DNA from: Branchiostoma belcheri | Taxonomy: Eukaryota; Chordata; Leptocardii; Amphioxiformes; Branchiostomatidae | Direction of reading: 5' to 3' | DNA length: 64,000 bases | Assembly (NCBI RefSeq): GCF_001625305.1 | Contig: NW_017803865.1 | Location: forward strand, 353,970-417,969 | Shown: positions 51,001-63,813 of the stretch, piece after piece | Position numbering within the stretch: position 1 is the stretch's first letter | Layout: every line of letters begins with the position of its first letter | Position numbers and translations under genes: made by a program | Notes under the pieces: model-generated | The model's database searches: none | Seen by the model: only the letters and a program-made list of their open reading frames with translations | Told to the model about the DNA's origin: nothing

Positions 51001-54000
51001 GGACAAGTCACGGCAAAACTTTGAAGGTCCTGTGATAGGGACGGGCGACTGTACCCGATACCAAGGAAGCGCAACAATAGGGTGGATCGAAATGGATGTT
51101 TCCAGAAAATGGAACGACGCCAGACATTCTCGATATGACGGCCAAATCACGCCGTTAAAGGCCAGGCCGCAGCAGCTCTAATTTCAGCACCATGGACATG
51201 TCCTTCTCCTATCAGCGACACCGCGGATTCCATCACGCCGTCCGGCGGCTACCGACACAAAACGCCGTAAAATAATAATCCCGCTTTCTGCGTACGCAAT
51301 CTTACCACGTGATTTGTAACGCACATGCCATACATAATACCCACAATTCAGCTCATAGAAATGGAATGGGATTTGTTTCCATGAAAATGAACAATATTTT
51401 ACAATTGCTCTTCTGTGTTTTTTTTTGGCAATGCACCAACAAAATTGTTTCTTTCCTTTAAAGCCTATCCTTAGCTTTTTATTTATTGACCCAGAAGCAC
51501 AAATATGATTCTGTATCTAGAAGAAGACGACACGGTGATCAATATAAATTAATTCATGCAATTCATGTTATCCTTACAAACTGTGAAGGATGCAAATTCT
51601 CGCAAATAAACATTTACCGTAACATTATAATGTTGAAAATATATCTTCAAGTATATAAAAAACGTACGCCAATTGTTTCCATGAACTGGTCTTTAGAAAT
51701 ATGATTTTAGTCACTCTGTATAATCCGATTAACCAACTTACATGTACCTCTCGTCCTACCCTACAGCGGGGCCTCAGCTGTTGTCATAATTAGTGCAACA
51801 GCCTTGATTTACTTTGTGGTGTTCGTACTATAAATAGAATGGGAACTTCGAATAATCAACCATGGCATGCGCCACGCTTCCGTGAATTAAAAAGATATGT
51901 TCAAGGAGATAGGCGTCGTGCCATCCAACATTTATCCAGCAATAGTTTAGCATTATTTTCTCACGACAAGGACCATGTAAATGGTTCTCTCACGGTTTTC
52001 CCTTTTATTCTAACATACTCACCGCGACTAGTATACATCAGAGAGGATATTTTAAATAGTCCAAATATTTTGGGAAGGTTTGACTATCTTTGTTCATGTT
52101 TTTCTTAAACGTCCCTGTTTATTGCAGCATTGCCAATTGGCTACAGCTGCGTTTGGTAGACGTTCTATGCAAAGTGTAAAGTCTGTCCTTACTACACGGC
52201 TCCTTGCTAGGTGGACAAATGTTCCCACAGGATTGGTGGCCGGTACCTACGAGGAACCATGAATCTCTGGCGGCCATTATTATTTCTGAGCCTTTATCTT
52301 ACCTCCGTGTGCCTCCGTCAATTCCATTACAACACCCCGAAATTTCAGTCTGCTTTTATCGTACCCTTTCAACATAGCATTAGCCCTTCTTTTATGCAGA
52401 GTGGTATCGGCTGGTTGGTACATCTCGGTCTCTCTTCACTGGGAACTTCAGCCATTGATCTGTTTCCACACCCCAAAGCCCCCCGGCCTGTTCCAGAGAT
52501 CTTGATTATGATATCGGGCATTGAACTTTGCGTTGGACAGAAGTCGGATCGATGTCGTTCCCTTTTGTTGTATGTAATTATTTTTGGCGAATGTGACCGA
52601 TACTCGTTATCAGTTATTGCAAACTTCACTTTCACACCAGTTATCTGTGTTTATCAAACAGTGTATTTGAGTGATAGCCGTAACTTGATCCTACGGCTAT
52701 TCTCACAGGCAAATCTGACTTGCAGTAGATGTGAATCGACTTTTTAATGGACATATCTGCACCATAGTGTATCCCATCCGTGGTAAGTAGCCTTCACCTT
52801 TCCGCTGTATTTTCAAGAATCAATTCTAATTTAATTAAATCTATTCCGACATTCAGTTCTCCGGTATCTGGTGCTGACACACGTACATGCCCTTTGCGTG
52901 TGCAGAAAATCCCCTTCGATTTTAAATTCTCAAAAGGCTGTAATACCCCGGTCAAAGGAAGCCTGTCCTTTCATGTCACAATCCTATGATAAGTTGCCAT
53001 ATTGATGTCTCTCCTTTTTATTTGTGTTAATTTGTACATTCTACTATTCCTTGTACAGATAGATTTACAAAAATATTCCTTCGTTGCTGATATTTATTGG
53101 CAGCCTATTTGCCTCCTACAGTTCACAGGAAATACTACATGACAAGTGCCAGTCCCAATTATGTCAATGGCAATTCAGACTGCACGGAAGCGCATTCTGT
53201 CTAATTTCTATTCAAAACCAGTTCTGAATACACGTACGTAATCTATTATGTAAGAAAAAGTCTAGATCTAGATGAGTAGAGTGTGTACGTCAAATGTTAA
53301 CTACAGTGGACCGCGTAGCTACTTGCAGCATTGTACAACGTAAGAGGTTTGATTAAAATGAGATACGATACAGTGAGGTTCGAATTTGAAGCACATACAA
53401 GGAATCTAAAAGGTACCTTAAAGTATTGAAACATTGTGTCATTTGCAAGTTTATTTGTTGCAGTTTAAAGCATGAAACAATCTATACCACCTTGTATTTC
53501 ACAGTAGTGTGCATGAATGAGCCACCACAGGCTACTGCTGTTTCACATCTCTTACCCCAGCACTACTCTTTGACCTTGTATTTCATACCATCCCTCAGAG
53601 TCTGTACTTGCCCGTGAATTTCTGCGCAGAATGACCCCGACGTGACTAGTATTCCTAGATGGACCAACACGTCATCGTTGATGACCAAGATAAAAGGTTC
53701 GTCTGACATTTCCCAAACCCAAAGGACGGCACGTTCTTCCTTGAAAGAAGCCATAAATGACCTCTGACCTCGTAAAATGGCCTTATCTCGGGAAAGCCCC
53801 GGCGCTACTTTTGGCGGAGGGAATGCTATCACGCCAAGGCTCGAAAATTGATATTATTGTAGCAATTTCGAGTGCGCTCGTTGTGCAGGGAAGATGATAT
53901 CTCTCTGAAAGGTCTTGGAGGAGAATCATTACACTCAACAACGGAAATAACTTTCGGCGGCAGCGATGGCTGTAGAGAAGCCTGGTACATGTCCTACTGG

Positions 54001-57000
54001 AACTGTAGGAGAGGACTCTGTTGTTATTAAATGGGGGTCGGGGGAGGCGTAAACTTCCGGGTGGCTATGTCATCGGTTGTTACTTAGCGATCAGAAACAA
54101 AGTTAAAGAAGAGGTCCTTCAAGATCTACACTACATATGCGACCAAGGTCATTAACACACAAACATTTACAATTCCCTTGTTGCTAGCGCTGTTCACGCA
54201 ACTCACAGATACTCAACTTAACCCACTTCCAGTAGTTTTACACTAACAAACCACAAACAAGCAGCAAAAAACGAACATCCATCCATTGTAAAAATTAATC
54301 TATGGAACATCTTACCACCTCACATTTTATAATCCTTATCCGGGCTGTCTGATTTTTAATTTAAAAAAGCCATCCACTGTTTAGACGTCAGTGTAGACGT
54401 CCCATCCGAATTAAGTTTGTTAATATCGTTACCTCTGTATGTCCGTACGTCTTCATTGTGTGCAATAAGTCCGTTTTTATTTGAACCCAAAGGAATAGCC
54501 ATGTGGCTTAAGATCTCAAAACTAACGAATACACGAGCTCGATTTATCTGTACCACGACTTTTTTTTTTCTTTCACGTTTTCCACTACCTCATTTTCATC
54601 CATTCTGGATCTTCCACACCACTCTACATCATCAGAAGAACGTTTCCATCTGCACAAACTACCCTGATCAAAGGTGATCGGATTGGGGTCTAGAAATGTC
54701 AGACACCGGGCCTGGACGACAAAAGGTAGTCTGCCCACGCGACACGCTGGTGGGATATGCATTCAATGGCAAAATGAAAATCTTCTGAAGAGTCATGCCT
54801 TCAAGTGCCAGAGTTATCAACCAAGGATTGAGGTGTTCAGAAACTCGTTTTTTTCTAAGAACTGTCGTGGAGTGGAACTCGCTGACACCATGAACTGTAG
54901 GGGCATCATCACTATATAGCTTTAAAGGAGAAATAGTAATTTCAGTTTTGGTGCCTTTCAACCCAAAATCCTATTTGCAAAAGTCGTTCCATTGGTTTCT
55001 ACCAGTCCCGCACACACAGTGTGATATTTGACCCAAATCCATGTTGACTCCCTATTCCACCAGGAGGATGTGGTGACGTCATAGGTTCTCTTAATCTAAT
55101 TTACTCTATAGTATATGTATGTACTTCGGATAAGATGTCGTGATTATAGAAGGACTGACATGCTGACAACATCCTACCAATTTCCCTCTAAGGTGATTAT
55201 TCGTCCTCTGGCTTCTCTTTATCCTTTTCTTTTCGTTGAGATGTTATTTTATGTACTAATGTTAACAGAATAGTGATTTCATAGCTAGTTAATTAGATTA
55301 GAATCATGTTTAGAGTTAGATGTGCAAAAGCTTGGTGTAACGAGTCGTTTGGTGCAATATAGCTAGGTGCCGCCGCGCTGCGTGTCTGCGAAGCTGGTTT
55401 GTTACGCCTAAGGAAGGTTATACCGACTATATCAATAGTACAGATACAGCTTCTGTGGCCGAACTTCCGGTGTCAGACATTTTGTAGTCTCTGGTTAGCT
55501 TATTTTCCCGCGCTCACGTGTCCACACACGGACAAACGCACCCCAAACACTACCTCCGTGAAAAAAATCCCAACCTTTGTCGTATAAAGATTATACTGAC
55601 TTAATCAAAATGATGTTCTTTCGTCTATTCAACAAGCACCAAAAAGAAACCAAACAGAGTTGCCCTTACTGTCTACAACGAAAGGGAATTTAATCAACAC
55701 CTTACAACGAGCTGGATCAAGTTTGAAGTACAGGGGAAATTGTTTGGGCATGGCATGAGATCCCAAACTCCACTACATGCACTTTGATGTGGCAAAATGC
55801 GGTACAGATGCATGCATGCAAGATAGAGATAGCATTGGAAGTGCCTCAAGCGTGACCAGAGAGCGTTTTGTTGTTTGTTCATCGAGCAGATGGATATGCC
55901 GAATCTAGGATAAAATGTGAGTGGGATAGAGAAATGAACACACATATTCAGACTGCTCATCTGTGACTCCATATCTTTAAAAGACATCTTCATATCATCG
56001 CACTAACGGATGACTTTCAATAGAGCGTCTGCGTCAGTAGTTGCCGCCATGTACGGGTATGCAATATATTTCAGTGCTCCAGATCTAGAGGGTAGAGCAG
56101 GATCTAATTGACATTGCCGACCCAATGTGAACGTTACAGCGTTGTTGATGCCTGACTGTACAACCGTGTATACGATTGTACATGGATGCATACAAATACA
56201 TCACATGGGCCTTACAGCGAGCTTCATACGCATAACAACAAACGTCTAATATACGTCGCACGCACAATTCTATACTTCAAATACATAAATATATCTCCAT
56301 AGAAGACAGACTCGTTATGGATGAAATCGAAGATCTCCATTTAATGTTTTAAATTTTGTGACTTCTTGTTGTTGTTTTTTTCATTGTTGTGAGTGGCCCG
56401 CGTCCCTAGTATGTTGAAATAACTACGGGACACAAACAAACAGGCACACGAAAACAAAACCTGGGTACACGGAGGTAAAAACCGTTCACACATTACTTGT
56501 TTCTTTGGCGGCATGCCGATCACATATTCAGTACATGAATGTCGCACCACTTATCTGTTATGACCTTGAGTAACCTCAAACAACTTAAAGTAGAAAGACT
56601 GAGTTTGATTTCCGATTTCGGGAGGGTTTTACACCCAGAATCATAGGTAAGGAAAGAAATGTATTACAGACTTGCCCTTGGTACGGTGCCTTTCGCTGGA
56701 TATATGCCGAGGCTTGCTCCGTCGCCGGAAGACGGTTGGTGAGGAATCCTTTTGTTCTTCCTCAGTTTGCCCTCCCTCATTGGCCGAGTTGTCATATTCC
56801 GATAGTAAAGAGTTTCGGCTTTAACAGACCCATTCCGCCGGACTTTGGTGTTTGGAAGTTGTTGAGGCAGTTTATCCACAATACTGTGAGCCAACACACA
56901 CTAGACGGCGTGGAAAATTCACTTAACACCACTTTTGCAGAAACAAGTCTCCGTTTGACGAGCGCCACCTACCTCCATATATCCTCTATCATGTGCAAAT

Positions 57001-57189
57001 CGCGGGCCTTTGTAGTTTACAAAGCAGTGATCAGATGTTTCTGCTGACAGTTCTTTCTTTTGAAGGCCATGTGGGAAATACTGCCTATCTTATTGCTAAT
57101 GTTGAAACAGTCATTACTCCACAACACTGCATATTGCGCAGAGAGAATTTGGAATTTTTTTAACGACCGAACAACATTTTGGAGCCTTA
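45091..57189. other. Long non-coding stretch, no gene recognised
   Basis: The longest frames are 178 codons on the plus strand (52211-52747) and 171 codons (45698-46213). Both have irregular codons, overlap other frames and have no recognisable domain. C-runs of ten lie at about 45886 and 48484-48493, the latter followed by AC repeats, and a short (AC)n lies at about 47977-47995. A plus frame at 47724-47915 is hydrophilic (RFEEERELS) and could be an exon, but has no family match I know. A phrase related to the SINE-like fragment at 6541 occurs near 56600. Confidence 0.35.
48484..48508 (+). repeat. C-run followed by (AC)n
   Basis: Ten C residues are followed by about eight AC units. Confidence 0.85.
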
Positions 57190-57202
57190 TGAGACAGCGA
57201 GA

Positions 57203-57253
<51 letters not shown>

Positions 57254-57451
57254 ACACAGATAGACAGATAGAGGGCTAGAAAGAGTGAAAAGAAAGAGAC
57301 GAAATCACGGGAAAGGGAGCTACTAGAAAGGGAGATGGAGAGACAGCTAGAAAGACTAAATAAAAGAGATAGATAAAGGGAGAGAGAGAGAACAGATAGC
57401 TAAAGAGAGGGCTAGGGGCAAGAGAAAACGGGAAGGAGAATGAGAGAGAGA
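57190..57451 (+). repeat. (GA)n microsatellite in a long purine-rich tract
   Basis: A pure (GA)n run covers about 57206-57250. It continues as a purine-rich stretch of some 200 further bases built from GAGA, AAAG and GATAGA units, with few pyrimidines. It probably grew from repeated GA expansion and decay. Such tracts can form H-DNA and bind GAGA-type factors. A plus-strand frame entering it encodes Arg-Glu repeats and is an artefact. Confidence 0.9.
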
Positions 57452-59011
57452 CCCTTCCACATTTAGTACATAATATTTTCGTTCCAAAGGTCTCGGCCCT
57501 GTTGTACTTTAACGTGCCATCTGGATTACACCACGTAATTGGTTCTGCTATTCACGCGATTTTATCACCAATTCTGAAACAAACTTCGTTACAAACGAAC
57601 ACCTGTACCTGATCAGTGCCAGCAATAAAGCACATCAATGGCCGTTCTGCGACGTTAGCGACTGTACATGGATACACGTACGTGACAGACTGCACACAGA
57701 GGGGTAACAGGCCATGGAAGAGAAATGAACTGGTTACTGCAGGACCATCATTAAAGAAGACCCTTTACAAATACTAAACAAAGGATGTCACCTTACTCTA
57801 TGACGTTGACATCATAATCTATTTTATTACTACTGAATATATTTATCCAATATATGATGTGCAAAACAATCTGCTACACTTGTGATAGTACGGGCTCACA
57901 TGTCGAATACAGAGATGACTCTAGTTTTTAGAAGGTTCCACATATGGTACATCCTCCTGCATTCTTAATAAAATTTCCTGCTCGTCGTATTTTAAAAAGG
58001 AAGTCTTTTCTAGGAACGCCTTAATACTACAGAAGTCAATTTCCTTCTCTTTGATTTAGAAGTAAACTTTGTATTTTTAGCTATCGCATTTAAACCAGGT
58101 TTCCACATCAATCGTAACCGCTTCCCTCACCATAATGACAACTCCACGACGTTTAGAAAAAAAGCAGGCGGAGATTTGATAAGCATAATTGGATTTCAAT
58201 GCCGCGTGGTAATTTGATCACCTGGTCCCGGCATAGCTAACAGAGGTATTTTCCAGTACTGTCATCCCAACTTGGAAATGTGATAAACCAGGTAAAACGA
58301 TGTCAGAGAATGTCGTTCCCAAAAACTGTAGGTATAACACAAGATATCCTGCTTCTGCATTCTCCAAGCGTGCTTCCCTAACAGAAGACCTTAGGTGCAA
58401 TTATCGGAGTCAAAAGTCCAGACGCGGCAGGAATTAAGTTCAGACTCCGACACAATATGCAGCCACTTACTATACATTTCCGAATATATCTAGGGATAAG
58501 GAAAGAATACCCCCTTTAACCCCAATCAAGGGTTACGAATAATACCATAAGCGCCAAGATCACGAGGTCACGAAGTAGCACTCGGAACCGTATGTTGAAC
58601 AAGAAAAATACACCGTTCTCTGATGGACGTTATGATACTCGTGAATGCTGGATTTCATTTTGTGAAGATCACGGTTATGAGGTATCCATCATGATTGTAG
58701 ATATTTCACATGTCTCCTCGTCTGTGAAATTGTTACGGAGTAATATGTCGATGTCTGGGAAAGAGTGACTTCAGCCGATCGACGCGATGATGGAATGTGC
58801 TATAAGAAAGCTTTCAGCGTTTTTCAAAACAAATTTGTTCCAATAACCCTGACTTATTACAGAATTTATCAAATATCAATCAGTATTTACCATTTGAAAA
58901 ATGGGTATTGATATTTGAGATATCATTATTCTTTCATCCATATTTCTGTATTCAGGAGGAGAGATTTATTGATGTAACGCCATGTCTTGAAATAGCCGCA
59001 CGTCATAACAC
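57452..59011. other. Non-coding stretch, no gene recognised
   Basis: A/T-rich sequence with only a minus-strand frame of 60 codons. No repeats or RNA genes were recognised. Confidence 0.4.
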
Positions 59012-59187
59012 CTAGAGGCTGAGCGACCAGCTATTTGACAGATTGTTCAATGAATTTCCTTGATAAAGAACGATTATTTACGTTGTGTGTTTTACTGTCT
59101 TTTCAATCATACTTCTACGTCTTGTATCAGTTATGAAATCAAGAGTTACACAGATCCAATATCTGTCGCTCTACGATCGCCGGCTAG
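59012..59187. mobile_element. MITE-like element, diverged copy
   Basis: The left end CTAGAGGCTGAGCGACC and the reverse complement of the right end (CTAGCCGGCGATCGTAGAGC) are inverted, with a CTAG at each extreme. The inner block ATGAAATCAAGAGTTACACA matches 31087-31106 with few changes, which ties the two copies together. Confidence 0.5.
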
Positions 59188-62100
59188 AGAAAGGGGAGGG
59201 TAAAAAGAAATTAGTACATGTATTTCTAATGATATTTGAGGGGGCATGAATACTATTATGACGAGAATTATGAGTGGGCGTTTTCATTTCACAAAGCTTG
59301 ATTTTTGTTAAGATAATAGAATTCCTGAGACGGCTGTGCTTAAATATTTCCCTACCCTATGATTCCATTCAAAATTCTTCAACAACTACAACCCTACCAC
59401 CCAACTAAAACTACGAATGACTGTCTCCAAAGCGCGTGTTGTTACATATAGGTCTGTGTCGCCACACACGGCAGGTAGAGTGATTTGGCGTCGATCTTAA
59501 AAGTCTGGTTCTTTGATGTAACATAACTATATACGCTTTGATCATCCTGGCGATTTCGTGCAAAGTGGATGTTTTCGCTTGACGCAATGAGATGTACCAT
59601 TTCAGTCTCACTACGGCTGTCGTACATGGTCCCTATTGTAACCATCACCTTACGATGCTGTTAAGACCCCTGATAGAGTCAGCGTTGGTAGCATGATAAC
59701 ACAGAAAGTAGTAATACTGCTAGTAGACAAGCTAGAATATCAATCTCCAAGCAAACGTAAGAGGAGGCTAGATCGTTACGTTTTCCTAGCTGCATGTTTC
59801 TGAGACATTATGGATGCGGCTCATCACAGAAATGGGAAGATAGGAAAATTTAGCCTCTAATACATCTGTTTTGAGATTACTAAATATCATCACGTGAGAC
59901 CAGAATACATGATATAGAGATCTATAAAAAAGAGAAAGTTTTGGACACCCCATCACGAATTCCATACTGCTCAGGTAAGAACGAGTCATAATGCTGAATT
60001 TAGATTACACAATCCAAATACTGCCGGTGTAGTAAACTGTTTTAACTTTTACTGACATAGCTTTATGGGCGTAGACTTTTAAGACGCCAATTGCAAATCA
60101 CTCTATTCTGTCGCGTAACGAGCAGCAGTACTCTTTACTACAGTAACCACCAGTTATCCAACAACGCCAGAATTTCCGTACTGCCGGTAGACATGTTTAT
60201 AGTATGACCAAGCTCGTCCATAAAGTAAAGCCCGGTTAACAGCGCACACCATACATAACACAATAACCACGTACTCGACCATAAGTCTCATAACTTGGCT
60301 TTGATATTTGCCATCTAAAATGGAATCAACTTACGCTGTGACTTACCAATAGATCCCGTTATACCTACAGGAGTCATGTTTTTCAAAGATCTATTGACTT
60401 TTACATAAACTGTTGTGATCCAAAGGGTTAGGAATATTTCAGGCTTTCAAGCATCGCTGACCATGCAATAACACATCACATCAATCCCGCCCCATTACAG
60501 CGCACACAGTTCGTGACCAAAATATGTCGCCATTGTACCTGCAGAGGTCATGACCCCAGGCACCACATCAGCTGTAAAATACCCGGGCGTTCATTGAGAT
60601 TCATGGAGCGGGATGACATCATCCCAATCAGGGGCAGGTCCGAAAATAGAGATATGTGTCGACAAGATGAATGACGATAGACAAAAAAAAAGCAAATTGT
60701 CATACATATGCCATTTATGCAATATTACAATCTAACCCTCATCGGTATGGATCGAAACGATCGAACAATGACTCATCATATTTGCTACGTGGGCGCCAAA
60801 CGTTGAAACATTGATCGAGCATACTTTTCAAATTTCCTGTGACTTTGATACCAGCTAATATGATCTAAATTGGACCAGCCAGACATATATATCGGTTGTA
60901 AAGTCAGACTTCCTTTATATATTGTATAGCACTACGAGCACGCAATTGAGTATACTCTATGTGCAATATTTCTTAATGTTGGTAACCAACAGATCCTCTA
61001 AACTATATCCTATCCACTTTGAGTTTCATCTACCTATTTATTAAGTTCCAGAAAACCAAATGTAATATTTAGATGAGATGACGTGCTCAATGCCATAAAT
61101 CCTCATGAACATGTCATATTGTACCTGCGGCAGATGAAATGAGTTACTGTCTGGATAAGGGCATGCTTTAGTCTTACTGTGAGTGACAGTACTAGTATAT
61201 CACTTGGTTGTTCTTTACATGTACGATATAAGGTTCGCCGAGCTTGCATCTGCGACAGTCACGTTTCTTCTCGTTTCATCAGTTGCTGTGAAAGCCGCTG
61301 CAGTAAAACTGATCCGGGGCATATCTAGCTCAGATGAGCAGGACGTAGCACAAAACTATCGCAATATGCAGACGACGCGACTTAGTGTCCTGTTATACTG
61401 CGTTGTGGGATTTACACCAAATCTTTCCTAACATTTCTTTTGGTTCAGCTGATGAAAATGTGTAGCAATGCAATCGCGGTCTTTAAATCACCAACCGTTA
61501 ACACCCAATCATTTACTTATTCAAATAGTAGACAGAGAGGTATCTCTGTAATTATCAAGATTGGAAGCCTGTTGTAAATGCAAACGTATAGCCTATATTA
61601 TGAAACTAGTATGAAACATGTAAAAATGCAGTCCCAAACCGATCCAATCATGTTTGTGACCGCAGCCTTGTCGCAGTGTCACCATGCGGTAAAGAGTAGT
61701 CTTCAGGTGGTGTTTAGTTGTTACATTCTCAGGTATACGTGTTAATTTATTGACTTATCAACTTATTGACCTATTGATGATCCTAAGAGTCTGCTTAGTG
61801 TTTTAGCCATGCAATTAGTTAATTGCTTCTTTTTGCTACATTTCATTCTGATAATAATTATGCCGTCGCCATCCGCATTGCCATTACGTTTTGAGAATGA
61901 ATTTTCAAATACTCATATTTTGTCTTCAATACACACCTATACCTCTGATTGATCCCATTCTCTACCACGTAACTCATGTTGAGAATACTACATTATCAAA
62001 TCTTGGCATCCGAAATCTTTAACGTACCTAAGGGTTCCATATATCTAATCAAAACAGAAAAAATAACGTTCTGATAATCCTGATAATTACGCTAAAACTA

Positions 62101-62680
62101 TTTCACTTTTGTCTATTTTGTCTTCTTTTTAACCATCCCTCTAACTGGAACTGATGTCCGTCAAGAGGAAAAGAAGTCACAAGTAGCCATTCTGTAGTCA
62201 TTAGTTCAGAGATTAATTATTATTTATGATGCTGATGCTGGTGGTGCAGTACGTATGTTATTTGATAGTGTCATTGTTATTATATATATTATTTTCTTTT
62301 ATGGAATATGGCGTTGTGAGAATAAGTTATTAACTTGCATTGCCATATTGTCCTTGTCCCTGCCTAAATGCAAATAATAAAACAAAAACCTCCCACAAAG
62401 TCTTACTTTTAAAACGACTGGCGTGGAAACAAACATGGAAATCTGCAATGTTGTAAAAGACATAAACTATTCAGCAGTGGAGATAAAATCTTCCCCGTTC
62501 GTTCCCGAGGGCGGGGATTTAGAGAACTAAATAAGAGCGGCTTTAGTCAGGCGCTTTGTTGGAAATTCCCTGACATTTTATGCTTGAGGAGAACCTTATC
62601 TCGGTTCAGGAATGTTAAAATCGCGTCATGAAAGGGGACGGCTGAAGCGTTATGCAAGCCGTTTCGTGTCAGGAATTCCT
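59188..62680. other. Non-coding stretch, no gene recognised
   Basis: AGGTCATGACCC near 60545 is an inverted pair of nuclear-receptor half-sites with no spacer. A plus frame of 82 codons (61183-61431) has a hydrophobic stretch (TVTFLLVSSVAVKAAAVKLI) that might span a membrane, but no family is recognised and it ends at a stop. The rest is A/T-rich. Confidence 0.35.
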
Positions 62681-62745
62681 GTGGGGTATGAGGTCTAGTG
62701 GTTAGTAACCCCGCTTGCGGACCAGAGGGTCGAAGGATGGAGTCC
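62681..62745 (+). repeat. tRNA-like SINE head or tRNA pseudogene
   Basis: GGTCTAGTGGTTAGTAACC (62692-62710) is the D-arm and A-box of a tRNA-Glu-like sequence. GGTCGAAGGAT at about 62728 stands where a B-box is expected. It shares GGTCTWGTGGTTAG with the fragment at 21950. The stems are not complementary enough for a working tRNA. Confidence 0.45.
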
Positions 62746-62989
62746 ACAAGACAGGAAGTTATTCTGCAATTCAATGTTCATTACATCTGTCTAAACAGAG
62801 GCACGCAAAACATTCATCATTATGTTGGAACCAGCATATATACGAGCAATTATGCTGCACACATTCGTCTTTTCGTCGTTCGACATGAGAATCTATATAC
62901 GTGGCTTGGGAGACTTATGTGGGGACACTGCAGAATACAAATCGGGCGTGGGAAGGGAGAATTCCCAGCTTTATACACGTCAAGCTGAC

Positions 62990-63773
62990 GTAATAACGGG
63001 GTCTGTCCCCATCCTTCGGGCGCCTGCGACATCGATTTTGTTCGGTAAGATGTACGGATGCGATTGGCCGCATGGTCCTCTGGCCATTGAACGGGACGCC
63101 ACACCCCATACCACCCAAAACACACACCTATGTCGACACCGCGAGCCCTTGTCGCGTCTTGACAGAATGTCGATGGAAAAAGAACGACTGAATAGACCAA
63201 GTGTCATCAGCAACAGTTAGAATAGGCAGCAGAAAGCGATAGCAGTAATGCTCCTATTTGACTCGCCACCTCCAGTCGGAGCTCTGCTGACAACCAATTT
63301 ACACTGCAGCTGCCTAAAGGGTGTGATATTGACCCGCGGAGCAAGTGAAGTGTGGAAGGCCTTTGCGCAAAGACCCATACCCGTGTTCTGAAGTCCTCCA
63401 TTGACCTGGATGTTGGGAGAATAAACGTCCAAATTTGATAAGGTGCGAGGCACTTTCCCGTCGGATTATACCCGCTACAACGGGCGCCAGGTAATGGAGA
63501 GATGGATCTGCATAACTTGTATCTCACTACAAAATCCTGGGCCTATTTGGGACCCTTGTAAGTTATCCCAGCTGCCCTGACAGTTGATGGGCAGGGGAGT
63601 GCCCTCCGGGTTCACCCGCGGCCACAGGGCCATGCAAATGAGCCAGCGGCGGAAATCCCCCTGCTTCTCCTGGTGTTCCCATTACATCACTATCAGACGG
63701 ACTGTTCCACTTTCAGTAAAAAGGGGTGGGAATGAGAGGGTTACGCATGGCAACTAGACATGTTTTTAACAAA
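62990..63773 (+). promoter_or_regulatory. CpG-richer region, possible promoter
   Basis: From about 62990 the sequence has more CpG than the rest of the window and is open in several frames on both strands, including frames of 132 codons (plus) and 116, 106 and 78 codons (minus). None has a recognisable domain. An octamer ATGCAAAT (POU-factor site) lies at 63632-63639. Together with the possible first exon directly downstream this could be a promoter, but no TATA box or initiator is convincing. Confidence 0.25.
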
Positions 63774-63813
63774 ATGGCCGCCCGGAGTATCCCGATGCAT
63801 GTTTTGCTGCTCA
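63774..63813 (+). CDS. Possible first coding exon with signal-peptide-like start
   Basis: ATG at 63774 lies in a good start context (AACAAAATGGCC: A at -3, G at +4). It opens 13 codons, MAARSIPMHVLLL, a basic-then-hydrophobic start like a secretory signal peptide. A GTGAGTA donor match at 63814 follows. Splicing there would leave phase 1, common for introns after signal peptides. Read through, the frame stops two codons later, so splicing is required. The AAAATGGCCGCC string also resembles a YY1 site, so it may be promoter sequence rather than coding. The window ends before any second exon can be checked. Confidence 0.22.

Noticed and set aside
52211-52747. 178-codon plus-strand frame
   Set aside because: It has no recognisable domain, irregular codon use, overlapping frames on both strands and no splice or promoter support. 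In 64 kb such a frame is expected by chance.
57060-57263. 67-codon frame ending in Arg-Glu repeats
   Set aside because: Its C-terminal half is a translation of the (GA)n microsatellite.
61183-61431. 82-codon plus-strand frame with a hydrophobic stretch, considered as a seven-transmembrane receptor fragment
   Set aside because: There is one hydrophobic segment only, no receptor motif, and a stop without a clear frameshifted continuation.
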